Counted from the stretch's first letter, positions 18,180-28,100 are shown. The stretch: 48,378 nucleotides of DNA from an uncultured Hyphomicrobiales bacterium (GCA_903885555.1 CAISIV010000097.1:1-48378), one strand, 5' to 3'. Program-made: numbers and translations. The notes: a model not told the origin generated them from the letters alone.

Positions 18180-18881
18180 ATGTCGATTCTGGAAGTTCAA
18201 GACATCCACACCTACTACGGCGACGCCTATGTGTTGCAGGGGCTTTCGCTGCAGCTGGAGCAAGGCCAGATCCTCGGCCTGCTCGGGCGCAATGGCGTCG
18301 GCAAGACCACACTGGTGAACTCGATCGTCGGCTTTAACCCGCCGCGCCGCGGCAAGATCGTGTTCAAAGGCGACGACATCACCAAGAAACCGTCGTTCGA
18401 GACCGTGCGCAGCGGCATGGGGCTGGTGCCGCAGGGCCGCCGCGTATTCCCGACGCTGGGCGTCGAAGAAAACCTGCTGGTCGCCGAACGCAGCCCGGAA
18501 CGTCACCACTGGAATCTCGATCGCGTCTACAAGCTGTTCCCGCGACTGCACGAACGCCGCCTGCAACGCGCCAAGACATTGTCGGGCGGCGAGCAGCAGA
18601 TGCTCGCGATCAGCCGCGCGCTGATGACCAACCCCGACTGCCTGATCATGGACGAACCGTCGGAAGGTTTGGCCCCGATCATCATTCAGGGTCTCTGGGA
18701 AGCGATCAGCAAGCTGAAAGAAGAAGGCATGTCGATCCTGCTGGTCGAACAGAATGCCCATCTGGCGCTGAAGCTGGTCGACTACGTTCACGTCATGAGC
18801 AAAGGCCAGGTGGTTTATTCGTCCACCCCTGCCGAGCTCAAGGCCAACGAGAAGATCAAGGCGAGCTACCTCGGCATCTAG
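18180..18881 (+). CDS. ABC transporter ATP-binding protein, LivF family (system 1)
   Basis: 233 residues. Walker A GRNGVGKT at 36-43, Q-loop GLVPQGRRVFP, signature LSGGEQQM, Walker B LIMDEPSEGLAP, H-loop near LLVEQNAHLAL. Typical LivF length. Last gene of the first importer operon; the next gene starts 202 bases downstream with its own structured leader. Confidence 0.95.
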   Translation: MSILEVQDIHTYYGDAYVLQGLSLQLEQGQILGLLGRNGVGKTTLVNSIVGFNPPRRGKIVFKGDDITKKPSFETVRSGMGLVPQGRRVFPTLGVEENLLVAERSPERHHWNLDRVYKLFPRLHERRLQRAKTLSGGEQQMLAISRALMTNPDCLIMDEPSEGLAPIIIQGLWEAISKLKEEGMSILLVEQNAHLALKLVDYVHVMSKGQVVYSSTPAELKANEKIKASYLGI

Positions 18882-19083
18882 CCGCACCGGCCCTTCGCTG
18901 CCGCAATAAAACATGTGACGCGCCCACTCTTACGCTGTGGGCGAAGCCGTTTGCGCCGCGTCCGGCGGGCGACCGGGCTTTACATCATGGAATGCATTAG
19001 CCGATGATGTGTTTATCAAAATAAGGCGGCCGCTAAGGCCGCTCAAAAATCAGCCCCTCAGGGGCGACACAGGGAGGAATGCT
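18882..19083 (+). promoter_or_regulatory. Structured intergenic leader before the second Liv operon
   Basis: No gene is seen. In order it holds GCCCAC-N9-GTGGGC near 18920, ACATCAT (18982-18988) facing ATGATGT (19004-19010), GCGGCC-gctaa-GGCCGC (19026-19042), and CAGCCCC-tca-GGGGC (19051-19065), then a GGGAGGA ribosome site. The first hairpin may end the upstream transcript. The ACATCAT/ATGATGT pair is the best operator candidate, and the last two hairpins lie in the probable 5' leader. Interpretation is inferred. Confidence 0.45.
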
Positions 19084-20325
19084 ATGTCTCGCAAATTCTC
19101 GCGTCGTACCGTCATGGCCGGAACCGCCGCCGGTGCCGTGGCGGCAGCCTTCAAGTTTCCGTCTCCAGCACTCGCACAAGCCGCCCCCTTCAAACTCGGC
19201 CTGCTGACTGTCAAGACCGGCCCGCTCGCGCAGGGCGGCATCCAGATGGAACAAGGTGTCATCACCTATCTGAAGGAAAAGAATTACACCTTCGCCGGGC
19301 GCAAGGTCGAATTCATCTCTGCCGATACCGGCGGCAATCCGGCCGGTACCAAGACCAAGGCGCAGGAACTGGTCGAGCGTGAAAAGGTCGACGCCATTCT
19401 CGGACCGCTGGCCGCGTTCGAACTGCTCGCCATCACCGACTACATCAACGAGCAGAAGACGCCGATGCTCAGCCTCGCCGGCGCCGAGGATATGACGCAG
19501 CGCCGCCCGAACCCCTACTTCCTGCGGCCGTCGGCAACGTCGGCGCAGGCCATGCATCCGATGGCCGACTTCGCCGCGAAGGAATTGAAGCTCAAGCGCA
19601 TCGTCACGATCTCCGAAGACTTCGCCTTCGGTCATGAACAGATGGGCGGCTTCCAGCAGACCTTCGAGGAAGCCGGCGGCAAGATCGTCAACAAGATCTG
19701 GCCGCCGCTGGTGACGCCGGACTACACGCCCTTCGTCGCCCAGATCGGCGATTGCGACGGCGTCTGCCAGGGCTTTGCCGGCTCGAACCCGCTGCGCTTC
19801 CTCAAGACCTACGCCGCGGCCGGCCTGAAATTCCCGGTCGTCACCGGCGAAACAGGCGGCGACGACGCGTTGCTGCGCAGCCTCGGTGACGAGGCGCTCG
19901 GCATGTACAGCTCCTGCCCCTACACGCTCGATTTCGACAACGACAGCAACAAGCGCTTCGTCGCCGCCATGCAGAAGGACTACGGCATCGACCCGGGCTT
20001 CTACGCCTCGGGGCTCTATGTCGCCGCCCAGACGGTCGCGGCCGGTCTGGAAAAAACCAATGGCAAGTCCGACGACAAGGATGCCTTCGTCAAGGCGCTC
20101 CGCTCCGTCGAGCTGAAGGATACGCCGCGCGGCGCGATCAAGTACGACCACTTCGGCAACGTGATCGGCGACTTCTTCATCCGCCATCTCGAAAAGGTGA
20201 ACGGCAAGCTCGTCAACAAGACGGTCAAGACCTATCACAACGTCAGCCAATTCTGGACCTACGACGAGAAGAAGTTCCTGGCGGCGCCGGTTTACTCGCG
20301 CAACTACCCGCCGCTGAAATCGTAA
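19084..20325 (+). CDS. Periplasmic substrate-binding protein of Liv system 2, Tat-type signal
   Basis: 413 residues from the ATG at 19084 after GGGAGGA; the frame start at 18937 is discarded. The N-terminus has a twin-arginine motif SRRTVMAG (from residue 6), then a hydrophobic stretch and an A-rich cleavage region (PALAQA-A), so export by Tat is likely, unlike its Sec-exported paralogue at 16099. The mature part FKLGLLTVKTGPLAQGG is a type I binding protein fold. Shared KIWPPL and VSQFWTY blocks show common ancestry with system 1. First gene of the second importer operon; followed by a terminator-like hairpin. Confidence 0.93.
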   Translation: MSRKFSRRTVMAGTAAGAVAAAFKFPSPALAQAAPFKLGLLTVKTGPLAQGGIQMEQGVITYLKEKNYTFAGRKVEFISADTGGNPAGTKTKAQELVEREKVDAILGPLAAFELLAITDYINEQKTPMLSLAGAEDMTQRRPNPYFLRPSATSAQAMHPMADFAAKELKLKRIVTISEDFAFGHEQMGGFQQTFEEAGGKIVNKIWPPLVTPDYTPFVAQIGDCDGVCQGFAGSNPLRFLKTYAAAGLKFPVVTGETGGDDALLRSLGDEALGMYSSCPYTLDFDNDSNKRFVAAMQKDYGIDPGFYASGLYVAAQTVAAGLEKTNGKSDDKDAFVKALRSVELKDTPRGAIKYDHFGNVIGDFFIRHLEKVNGKLVNKTVKTYHNVSQFWTYDEKKFLAAPVYSRNYPPLKS

Positions 20326-20335
20326 CAACGGTCAT

Positions 20336-20371
20336 ACCGCGGGCGCCCTTCGGCGTCCGGGGTTGCTTTTT
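20336..20371 (+). terminator. Terminator-like hairpin after the system 2 binding protein gene
   Basis: CGGGCGCC and GGCGTCCG pair around a CTTC loop (about 20340-20359) inside a longer imperfect stem (20336-20363), followed by TTGCTTTTT. This is the best U-run among the liv hairpins. Because the permease gene follows directly, it probably attenuates rather than ends transcription. Confidence 0.65.
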
Positions 20372-20395
20372 GCGTAAACGCGGGACCACGGCGCG

Positions 20396-21268
20396 ATGAA
20401 TTTCTGGCTGGTGCTGACGGTCAACAGCATAACGTTCGGCGGATTGCTGTTTCTGCTGTCGGCGGGCTTCTCCCTGATTTTCGGGCTGATGCGGATTCCG
20501 AACCTGACGCACGGCTCGCTGTTCATGCTGGGCGCCTATGTCGGCGCGACGTTCACCGTCGGCCTGCTCGGCTTCAAACTCAACTTCTGGCTCGCCGCCA
20601 TTCTCGCCACGCTCGCCGTCGCCGCGATCGGTGCGCTGGCCGAACGGCTGCTGCTGCGCCGTCTGCCCGGTGACCAGCTGGCGCAGGTTCTGGTGACGCT
20701 CGGCCTGTCCTTCATGGCCGCCGATCTCTGCCTCATGCTGTGGGGCGGCGACCCGCTCAACGTCACCACGCCCGACGGCCTCGGCGGCTTCGTGCGCGTC
20801 GGCACGGTCGCGTTCCCGATGTACCGGCTAGCAATCATCGCCATCGCCATCGTCGTCGCGGTCGGATTGTGGCTGCTGCTCGACCGCACACGACTCGGTG
20901 CCATGATCCGCGCCGGCGTCGACGATCCCGACATGGCGCGCGTCGTCGGCATCCGCGTGTCGCAGCTCTTCACCATCGTCTTCGCGCTCGGTGCCGGACT
21001 TGCCGCGTTTGCCGGCATCATCGGCGGGCCGATTCTGTCAGTTTATCCGGGCCTCGATCAGGACATGCTGCCGCTGGCACTGGTGGTCGTCATTCTCGGC
21101 GGCACCGGCAGCCTGCTCGGCTCCTTCGTCGGCAGCATTATCGTCGGCTTCATCTATAATTTCGGCCAGGCCCTGCTGCCGGAACTTGCCTACTTCGTCC
21201 TCTTCATGCCGATGCTGCTGGTGCTGCTGCTGCGGCCGCAGGGGCTGTTCGGGAGGCAAATTCCATGA
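20396..21268 (+). CDS. Branched-chain-type ABC transporter permease, LivH family (system 2)
   Basis: 290 residues, the usual LivH length. It opens FWLVLTVNSITFGGLLFLLSAG and has eight or so membrane segments, the cytoplasmic loop GAMIRAGVDDPDMARVVGI, and the ending RPQGLFGRQIP. No strong ribosome site precedes the ATG at 20396 (CACGGCGCG), so a weak start is possible. The stop overlaps a 5-codon minicistron (see findings) that leads into the livM start. Confidence 0.94.
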   Translation: MNFWLVLTVNSITFGGLLFLLSAGFSLIFGLMRIPNLTHGSLFMLGAYVGATFTVGLLGFKLNFWLAAILATLAVAAIGALAERLLLRRLPGDQLAQVLVTLGLSFMAADLCLMLWGGDPLNVTTPDGLGGFVRVGTVAFPMYRLAIIAIAIVVAVGLWLLLDRTRLGAMIRAGVDDPDMARVVGIRVSQLFTIVFALGAGLAAFAGIIGGPILSVYPGLDQDMLPLALVVVILGGTGSLLGSFVGSIIVGFIYNFGQALLPELAYFVLFMPMLLVLLLRPQGLFGRQIP

Positions 21269-21278
21269 AGAACTTGCC

Positions 21279-22261
21279 ATGATGGGCAACTTTCTAACCC
21301 CCCGCTGCCTCGCCATCGCGGTCGCCATTGCGCTATTGGCGGCGCTGCCGGCCTGGATGAACGGCGTCTATTACGTCAACGTCGCCAGCCAGATCCTGTT
21401 TTACGCCGTGTTCGCGCTCGGGCTGAACGTGCTGGTCGGCTATGCGGGCCTCACCTCGCTCGGTCACGCCGCGCTGTTTGGCGTCGCGGCCTACGCTACG
21501 GCCTATATGCTGCAACTCGGCTACGGCCACACCGAGTCGATTTTGGTGGCGCTGCTGGTCGGCGTCGCCTCGATGGCGGTCTATGCCGTGCTCTCGCTTC
21601 GCTCGACAGGCATTGGCTTCATCATGATCACGCTGGCGCTCGGCGAAATCCTGTGGGGCCTCGCCTATCGCTGGATCAGCCTGACCGGCGGCGACAACGG
21701 TATCAACGTGCCGAAACGCCCGGCTCCCTTCGGCTTCGCCATGTCGAATGCGACGAATTTCTACTACGTGACGCTGATCGTCTTCCTCCTGTCGGTCATC
21801 GCCATGGCGATCTTCGTGCGCTCGCCGTTCGGCGCGGCACTGCGCGGCACGCGCGACCAGCCACGCCGCATGAACGCGCTCGGCTATCATGTCTGGCTGA
21901 TCCGCTTCTATGCCTGCCTGTTCTCCGGCCTGCTGACCGCCGTGTCCGGCATCCTATTCGTTTACTACACCCAGTTCATCAGTCCGCAGACACTGGCACT
22001 GACCTCGTCCGCCGAAGTGCTGCTGATGGTGATCGCCGGCGGCCCCGGCACGCTGCTCGGGCCCATCGTCGGCGCCGGGCTGGTGGTCATCGTCAAGACC
22101 GTGGTCTCCGGCTTCATCGAACGCTGGAACTTCCTGCTCGGCGCCATCTTCGTCGCCATCGTCATCCTGATGCCGGACGGCCTGGTGCCAGGCACGACGC
22201 GGCTGTGGCGACGGTTCATCCGCAAACGCCCGCCTGCGCCCGCCAAGACGGAGGCCGCACC

Positions 22262-22265
<4 letters not shown>
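21279..22265 (+). CDS. Branched-chain-type ABC transporter permease, LivM family (system 2)
   Basis: 328 residues from the first of two consecutive ATGs (21279, 21282). LivM features: ALGLNVLVGYAGLTSLGHAA, SLTGGDNGINVP and RSPFGAALRGTRDQPRRMN. The strong GGGAGG at 21251-21256 is positioned for an ATG at 21265 that opens only MKNLP-stop, whose TGA overlaps the ATG at 21279; livM translation is thus probably coupled by re-initiation. Its stop overlaps the livG start (ATGA). Confidence 0.92.
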
Positions 22266-22988
<723 letters not shown>

Positions 22989-22999
<11 letters not shown>

Positions 23000-23714
23000 T
23001 GCCCTCAGCCTCGAACAGGTCGACGCCTATTACGGCGACAGCCATGTGCTGGCGGACGTATCGTTCGAGCTCGGCGAAGCCCGCATGCTCGGCCTGCTCG
23101 GCCGCAACGGCGCCGGCAAATCGACCTGCATGAATGTCGCCATGGGTCTGCTGCCGCCTCGCCGTGGACAGGTGCGCGTGTTCGGCAAACCGGTCGGCGG
23201 CCTGTCGCCGGAATTGATCGCCGCATCGGGCGTGGCGCTGGTGCCGCAGGGCCGCCGCATCTTCAAAAGCCTGACCGTGCGCGAGAACCTGATCGTCGCA
23301 GCCCGCAAGCCGGAAGCCGGCGCGAGCCGGCACGCACCTTGGACCGAAGAAACCGTGTTTGGCATTTTCCCGCGCCTCAAGGAGCGCAGCAGCCAGATCG
23401 CGGCGCATCTGTCCGGAGGCGAGCAGCAGATGCTGGCGATCGGCCGCGCCCTGATGGGCAATCCGCGCGTGCTGCTGATGGACGAGCCGTCCGAAGGTCT
23501 CGCCCCGCAGATCGTCGCCGAAGTGATGACGACCATCCGCAAGCTGAAGGAGAGCGGCCTGTCGATCGTGCTGGTTGAGCAGAACCCGAAACTCGTGTTC
23601 GACGTTGCCGACGATATCGTCATTCTCAACACCGGCCGCGTCGCGGTGGTGTCGACGCCCGCCGACTTGAACAAGGACGGCGTCGATCTGAGGCAGCATT
23701 TGGGCGTCTTTTGA
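22989..23714 (+). CDS. ABC transporter ATP-binding protein, LivF family (system 2), TTG start
   Basis: 241 residues. The start is a TTG at 22989, 7 bases after GGGAGG and 11 bp inside livG; no ATG or GTG occurs before the conserved first strand, so the TTG start is well supported. Walker A GRNGAGKS at 38-45, signature HLSGGEQQM, Walker B LLMDEPSEGLAP. The same TTG-plus-11-bp-overlap design is used in system 3. The downstream amidohydrolase begins 62 bases later without a visible terminator. Confidence 0.94.
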
Positions 23715-23776
23715 TTGAATAAGCCGCCGCGACGGGCTACTGGAAGCGGCAATTAAAAAAAACCGAGGGACTGGAA

Positions 23777-24847
23777 ATGGCGATGTGGAATAAATACGCG
23801 GACACCGCGGCGCGCAAGCACGGCAAGCCGGGCCGCGATCAGCGTCCGAAAAGCACGACCATCGACGCGCATACGCATGTCGCCGTGCCGCGTGCGGCCG
23901 AGTTCATCAAGCCGCATCTCGACCTCTCGACCATTCCGCTGGCGCACTACTCGTCGCAGGAGACGAAAGAACTCAACGCCAAGCAGGAAGCCGATATCGG
24001 CTCGCGCATCCGCGGCAATTACGACGAACGCTTTTCCGACATGGACAAGATGGGCGTCGACATGCAGCTCGTCATGCCGCCGCCGCCACAGCTCTATCAC
24101 ACGGTCGCGCTCGAATATGCCGTGCCGGCCGCGCGCATGATCAACGATGGCGTCGCCGAATTCGTCTCGAAGCATCCGGACCGCTTCATCCCGACCGGCA
24201 CCGTGCCGATGCAGGACGGCAACGAGGCGGCCAAGGAACTCGAATACGTCATGAAGACGCTCAAATTCAAAGGCGTCGAAATCCTCACCAACGTGCACGG
24301 CAAGGAATTGTCCGACCCGTCCTTCGCACCGTTCTGGAAAAAGGCCGAGGAACTGGGCGCGCTGGTCATCATCCATCCCAACGGCTTCACCGAAGGCAAG
24401 CGGCTGTCACGCTTCTACTTCAACAACATCATCGGCAATCCGTTCGAGACGACGCTCGCCCTGCACTATCTGATCTTCGACGGCGTGCTGGAACGCCATC
24501 CGAAGCTCAAGATTTTCGCCATGCACGGCGGCGGCTATCTCGGCGCCTATTCGGGCCGCATCGACCACGCCTGGGGTGCGCGCTCGGACTGTAATGCCGG
24601 CCTGCCGAAGCCGCCGACCGACTATCTCAAGCAGGTCTATTTCGACACGGTCGTGTTCACACCGCACCAGCTCGATGCGCTGGTCGGCACCATGGGCCTC
24701 GACCACGTCATCATGGGCACCGACTATCCGTTCGACATGCTGGAGCACGATCCGATCGGCCACATCAATTCGGTCGAAGGCTTCGACGACAGCATCCGCG
24801 CCGCTTTGGCCGGCGGCAACGCCAAGAAGATGCTGGGGATTGGATAA
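23777..24847 (+). CDS. Amidohydrolase 2 / ACMSD-type metal-dependent hydrolase or decarboxylase
   Basis: 356 residues. Metal-binding His32-X-His34 in DAHTHV, His200 in IIHPNGF, His250 in MHGGGYLG and Asp316 in GTDYPFD reproduce the full ligand set of the aminocarboxymuconate-semialdehyde decarboxylase branch of amidohydrolases. These enzymes carry out nonoxidative decarboxylation of aromatic or muconate acids, or hydrolysis. It follows the second importer operon by 62 bases and is 10 bases before the cytochrome b561-like gene, so an importer-enzyme-redox transcript is likely. No signal peptide. The exact reaction is not predictable. Confidence 0.92.
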   Translation: MAMWNKYADTAARKHGKPGRDQRPKSTTIDAHTHVAVPRAAEFIKPHLDLSTIPLAHYSSQETKELNAKQEADIGSRIRGNYDERFSDMDKMGVDMQLVMPPPPQLYHTVALEYAVPAARMINDGVAEFVSKHPDRFIPTGTVPMQDGNEAAKELEYVMKTLKFKGVEILTNVHGKELSDPSFAPFWKKAEELGALVIIHPNGFTEGKRLSRFYFNNIIGNPFETTLALHYLIFDGVLERHPKLKIFAMHGGGYLGAYSGRIDHAWGARSDCNAGLPKPPTDYLKQVYFDTVVFTPHQLDALVGTMGLDHVIMGTDYPFDMLEHDPIGHINSVEGFDDSIRAALAGGNAKKMLGIG

Positions 24848-24857
24848 AGCGGCGGAG

Positions 24858-25580
24858 ATGTCAGTGAACAGCGTTCAACCACACATTCCGACGGAAGTGC
24901 ATTTTGACTTTCTGGGAATGACCATCCCGGTTCATTGGGGCTATCACGCCATCCTGATGGTCGCGGTCTGGTTCGTACTGGTTCCGATCTGCATCATCAT
25001 CATCCGCTTCGGCAAACCGAAGCCGACGCTCACCGGCCTGCACCGCCAGGTCGCCGTCAAGCACATCGAGTGGTGGTGGTTCAGCACGCACAAATACGGG
25101 CTGATGTTTTCGGTGGGGCTGGCGCTGGCTGGCGCGATCGTGGCGGTAACCGTGAGCAAAGGCTTCAGCGGCTCGCTGCATTCGCTGTTCGGTCTCGCGA
25201 CTGTTGCCTTGGGATGCCTGCAGATCATGGGTGGCTGGCTCAGAGGCAAGCACGGCGGCAAGAATTATTTCTCCGCCAAACCAGACGATCCGAAAACATG
25301 GTTCGGCGATCATTACAACATGACGACGCGCCGGCGGATATTCGAGGCCTATCACAAGACCGCCGGCTATTTCGTCTACTTCTTTGCCGCCGGCGCGGTT
25401 GCCAGCGGCCTGATGCAATATCCCATACCGTGGCTGGGCGAATTCGTCATCGCCATGGTGCTGCTCGCCTTCCTTGTATCCATCGTGCTCGAGTACAACG
25501 GCTACCGCTATGATGGCTATCGCGCCGCGCACGGCTACACGATGGACGCGCCATTCAATAAGGAACGCGAGTTTCTATGA
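24858..25580 (+). CDS. Cytochrome b561-type transmembrane haem protein
   Basis: 240 residues from the ATG at 24858 after GGCGGAG; the longer frame from 24576 overlaps the amidohydrolase. About five membrane segments (near residues 28-50, 80-100, 107-128, 168-188 and 194-212). Each of the first four begins near a His (His30, His78, His108, His166), and the HSLFGLATVALGCLQIMGGW and HKTAGYFVYFFAAGAVASGLM segments match the H...G pattern of the di-haem cytochrome b561 / ferric reductase fold. It would pass electrons across or within the inner membrane. Its stop overlaps the LVIVD gene by 4 bp, so the two products are probably partners. Family assignment is from motif spacing, not a search. Confidence 0.75.
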   Translation: MSVNSVQPHIPTEVHFDFLGMTIPVHWGYHAILMVAVWFVLVPICIIIIRFGKPKPTLTGLHRQVAVKHIEWWWFSTHKYGLMFSVGLALAGAIVAVTVSKGFSGSLHSLFGLATVALGCLQIMGGWLRGKHGGKNYFSAKPDDPKTWFGDHYNMTTRRRIFEAYHKTAGYFVYFFAAGAVASGLMQYPIPWLGEFVIAMVLLAFLVSIVLEYNGYRYDGYRAAHGYTMDAPFNKEREFL

Positions 25581-26836
25581 GCAGCCAGGACTTGCCAAAA
25601 CCCGACTACGCCAAAAACATGAAGCTGATCGGTTACACCGATCAGGGCGGCAGACCGGACGGCGTGCAGATGATGGTCAACAAAGGCTACGCCTATGTCG
25701 GCCATATGTTCTCCAAAGGCTTCAGCGTCATCGATGTGCTCGATCCGCGCGATCCGAAGCCGGTCAACTATATCCCGGCGCCGCACAACACCTGGACCAT
25801 CCATTTACAGACCCATGGCGACCTTTTGCTGGTGATCAACGCCATGGACATGTTCGCCGCCGAGGAATTCCAGGACGAGCGCGCCTATTACATCGGTTCG
25901 CACGCCGAAAAGGCCGAGCATACCTACGCCGAGCCCAAGAAGCGCGACTGGACGGCCGGTCTCGCGGTCTACGACATTTCGAAGCCGGCAGAGCCGCGCC
26001 AGATCGGCTTTATGCCAGTGGAAGGCGGCGGCATCCACCGCATTTGGTACACCGGCGGACGCTGGGCCTACGTGTCTGCGATGCTCGACGGCTTCGCCGA
26101 CTACATCTTCATGACCATCGACATGGCGGACCCCACCAAGCCAAAGGAAGCCGGCCGCTACTGGCTGCCGGGCATGAACACCGCCGCCGGCGAGATACCG
26201 GCGTGGGGCGCGAACCGCCGTTTCGGTCTGCACCACGCGATCATTCATGGCGATACCGCTTACGGCGCCTGGCGCGACGGCGGTCTGGTCATGATGGACG
26301 TGTCCGACCGCACGAAGCCCACGCTCATCAAGCATCACAACTGGTCGCCGCCCTTTGGCGGCGGAACGCATAATTGCCTTCCTTTGCCCGACCGTAACCT
26401 GCTGGTCGTGGCCGACGAAGCGGTGCTCGACAATTGCGAGGACGGCATCAAATACACCTGGATGTTCGACATTCGCGAGCCGACCAATCCGGTGAGCATC
26501 TCGACGTTTCCGACGCCGGACGAGGCGGATTACTGCAAAAAGGCCGGACATTTCGGCCCGCACAACATCCATGAAAATCGTCCGGACACTTTCGTCAGTT
26601 CGGACCTTATTTTTGCGACCTATCAGAACGCCGGTATTCGCGTCTTTGATATCAAGAACGCGTTCCAGCCGAAGGAAATAGCCTGCTTCGTGCCGCCGGA
26701 ACCGGAACGGCTGGTCGATGGGCGTCTTAACCGCGCCAAAGTGATTCAGACCTGCGACGTGCTGGTGGACAAGGAAGGCATCGTCTACAGCACAGACTTC
26801 AATGGCGGCATGTACATACTGGAATATCAAGGCTGA
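25577..26836 (+). CDS. LVIVD-repeat beta-propeller protein, histidine-rich
   Basis: 419 residues, ATG overlapping the upstream stop (ATGA). At least six degenerate repeats of the form (V/F)D(I/V)..P..P followed by strands (for example FSVIDVLDPRDPKPV, GLAVYDISKPAEPRQIG, LVMMDVSDRTKPTLI, IRVFDIKNAFQPKEIA) indicate a seven- or eight-bladed propeller of the LVIVD type. Histidines cluster at blade-turn positions: 70/76/80, 154, 219/220/224, 265, and 325/329/332 (HFGPHNIHE). A ring of His in a propeller suggests a metal centre, as in selenium-binding protein/methanethiol oxidase or carotenoid oxygenases; this is inference. No signal peptide is visible, so it may be cytoplasmic at the membrane with the b561 partner. 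Function unknown. Confidence 0.85.
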   Translation: MSSQDLPKPDYAKNMKLIGYTDQGGRPDGVQMMVNKGYAYVGHMFSKGFSVIDVLDPRDPKPVNYIPAPHNTWTIHLQTHGDLLLVINAMDMFAAEEFQDERAYYIGSHAEKAEHTYAEPKKRDWTAGLAVYDISKPAEPRQIGFMPVEGGGIHRIWYTGGRWAYVSAMLDGFADYIFMTIDMADPTKPKEAGRYWLPGMNTAAGEIPAWGANRRFGLHHAIIHGDTAYGAWRDGGLVMMDVSDRTKPTLIKHHNWSPPFGGGTHNCLPLPDRNLLVVADEAVLDNCEDGIKYTWMFDIREPTNPVSISTFPTPDEADYCKKAGHFGPHNIHENRPDTFVSSDLIFATYQNAGIRVFDIKNAFQPKEIACFVPPEPERLVDGRLNRAKVIQTCDVLVDKEGIVYSTDFNGGMYILEYQG

Positions 26837-26879
26837 GACAGGCCGCGTATTGAATTCGCCAGCGCACTAGAATTCCAAG

Positions 26880-28100
26880 TTAAGCGTACAGAAAATCAAG
26901 CGTCGCGGTTTCGACGATCACCGCGCTGTCGGTGCTGTGCAGCCCGGCGCGTGTTTTTTCTTCCTGCGTCTGGCTTGCCTGCAAATAAGCGCCGAGATGG
27001 CGCGCCCACTGGATGATACGACCGTTCTCCGGCAGCCGCGCCACCTCGAAACGCTTCAGCGCCTTCGCAACGTCCGGCTCCGCCTGCAAGGCTTCAACGA
27101 GCGCGGCGGCATCGTCGGACGCTTTCGACACGCCGGCACCGACATGCGGCCGCGCGACGAAGGCGGCATCGCCGATAATCGCGACGCGGCCGAACGCCAT
27201 GTGCGGGCTTTCCAGATCGTAGATCGGCTGCAGGATCGGTTCGTCGATCAGTTTGACGATGGCGCGAAATTGCGGCGCCAGTGAACGCTCAGCAGCTTCG
27301 TGGATCTCCGCCCGGGCCGCGCGGCTGATCAAAGGCGGCGGAATAGAAATCTCGTGCGTCTTGCCGCTGTCGTCGGTCAGCAGCCATTGCAACTTGGTCT
27401 TCTCGTCCGCAGGACGATACCAGATGACGTTGTAGCGGCGATGGCCGGGACGCAGATCGTTGTCCGGACCGGCGACCGGATAGCCGAGAAACTGCTCGCC
27501 CGGCGGCAACCCAAAACACATGCCCTCGATCAAGGTGTCCTGAACGTCATGCGGAATGTCGCTCTCGGCCAGCAGCGCCCGCCACGCCGAATAGCCAGCA
27601 TAGAGCGGCACGACGTCTGGTAGAAATTGCTGCCGCACTGTCGAGCGAATTCCGTCGGCGCCAACCAGCAGATCCGCATCGATAGTTTCGCCATCGGAAA
27701 AATGCGCCGTGACCTTGTCCGGCGTCTGCGTCACTTTGGCGAGCCCGCGTCCACGGTAATAGTGCTCCGGCGGAAAGGCGTCGCGCAGCAAGCGGTACAC
27801 GCGCTCCCAGGCGGTGAGCACCTGCGGGCATTCGGTCTCTTCGGTCAGGCGGCCTTCGCGGTCGAAGATCTTGCGCTTTAAGACTTCGACGCCGAGACCG
27901 TCGGTCGCGAGCCCGAGGCCGCGCAGCCGTTCGATCAATTCGTGTTGCGCCACGATGCCGGCGCCGCGGCCGGACAACTCAGTGCCGAGGCGCTCGTAGA
28001 TATCCACGGCCCACCCGGCCCGCCGCAGTTGCAGCGCGCTGAGAAGGCCGCTCATGGAGCCGCCGATGATGACAGCACGCTGTTCCTTAAGTCCCGGCAA
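26880..28100 (-). CDS. FAD-dependent aromatic monooxygenase, 2,6-dihydroxypyridine hydroxylase-like
   Basis: 406 residues from a TTG at 28100, 7 bases after GAGGA; the next in-frame Met lies inside the FAD motif, so the TTG start is required. FAD motif VIIGGSMSG from residue 10, DG motif LLVGADGIRSTVR, and GD motif VAIIGDAAFVARPHVGAG. The GGSM.G form and RPH.GAG..KASDDA block resemble 2,6-dihydroxypyridine 3-monooxygenase of nicotine catabolism, more than p-hydroxybenzoate hydroxylase. A single-component NAD(P)H-dependent ring hydroxylase is likely. Divergent from the cupin gene. The resemblance is from memory of the family and not from an alignment. Confidence 0.87.
   Translation of the reverse strand: MPGLKEQRAVIIGGSMSGLLSALQLRRAGWAVDIYERLGTELSGRGAGIVAQHELIERLRGLGLATDGLGVEVLKRKIFDREGRLTEETECPQVLTAWERVYRLLRDAFPPEHYYRGRGLAKVTQTPDKVTAHFSDGETIDADLLVGADGIRSTVRQQFLPDVVPLYAGYSAWRALLAESDIPHDVQDTLIEGMCFGLPPGEQFLGYPVAGPDNDLRPGHRRYNVIWYRPADEKTKLQWLLTDDSGKTHEISIPPPLISRAARAEIHEAAERSLAPQFRAIVKLIDEPILQPIYDLESPHMAFGRVAIIGDAAFVARPHVGAGVSKASDDAAALVEALQAEPDVAKALKRFEVARLPENGRIIQWARHLGAYLQASQTQEEKTRAGLHSTDSAVIVETATLDFLYA

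Noticed and set aside
19033-20328. 431-residue minus-strand frame
   Set aside because: Antisense shadow of the system 2 binding protein.
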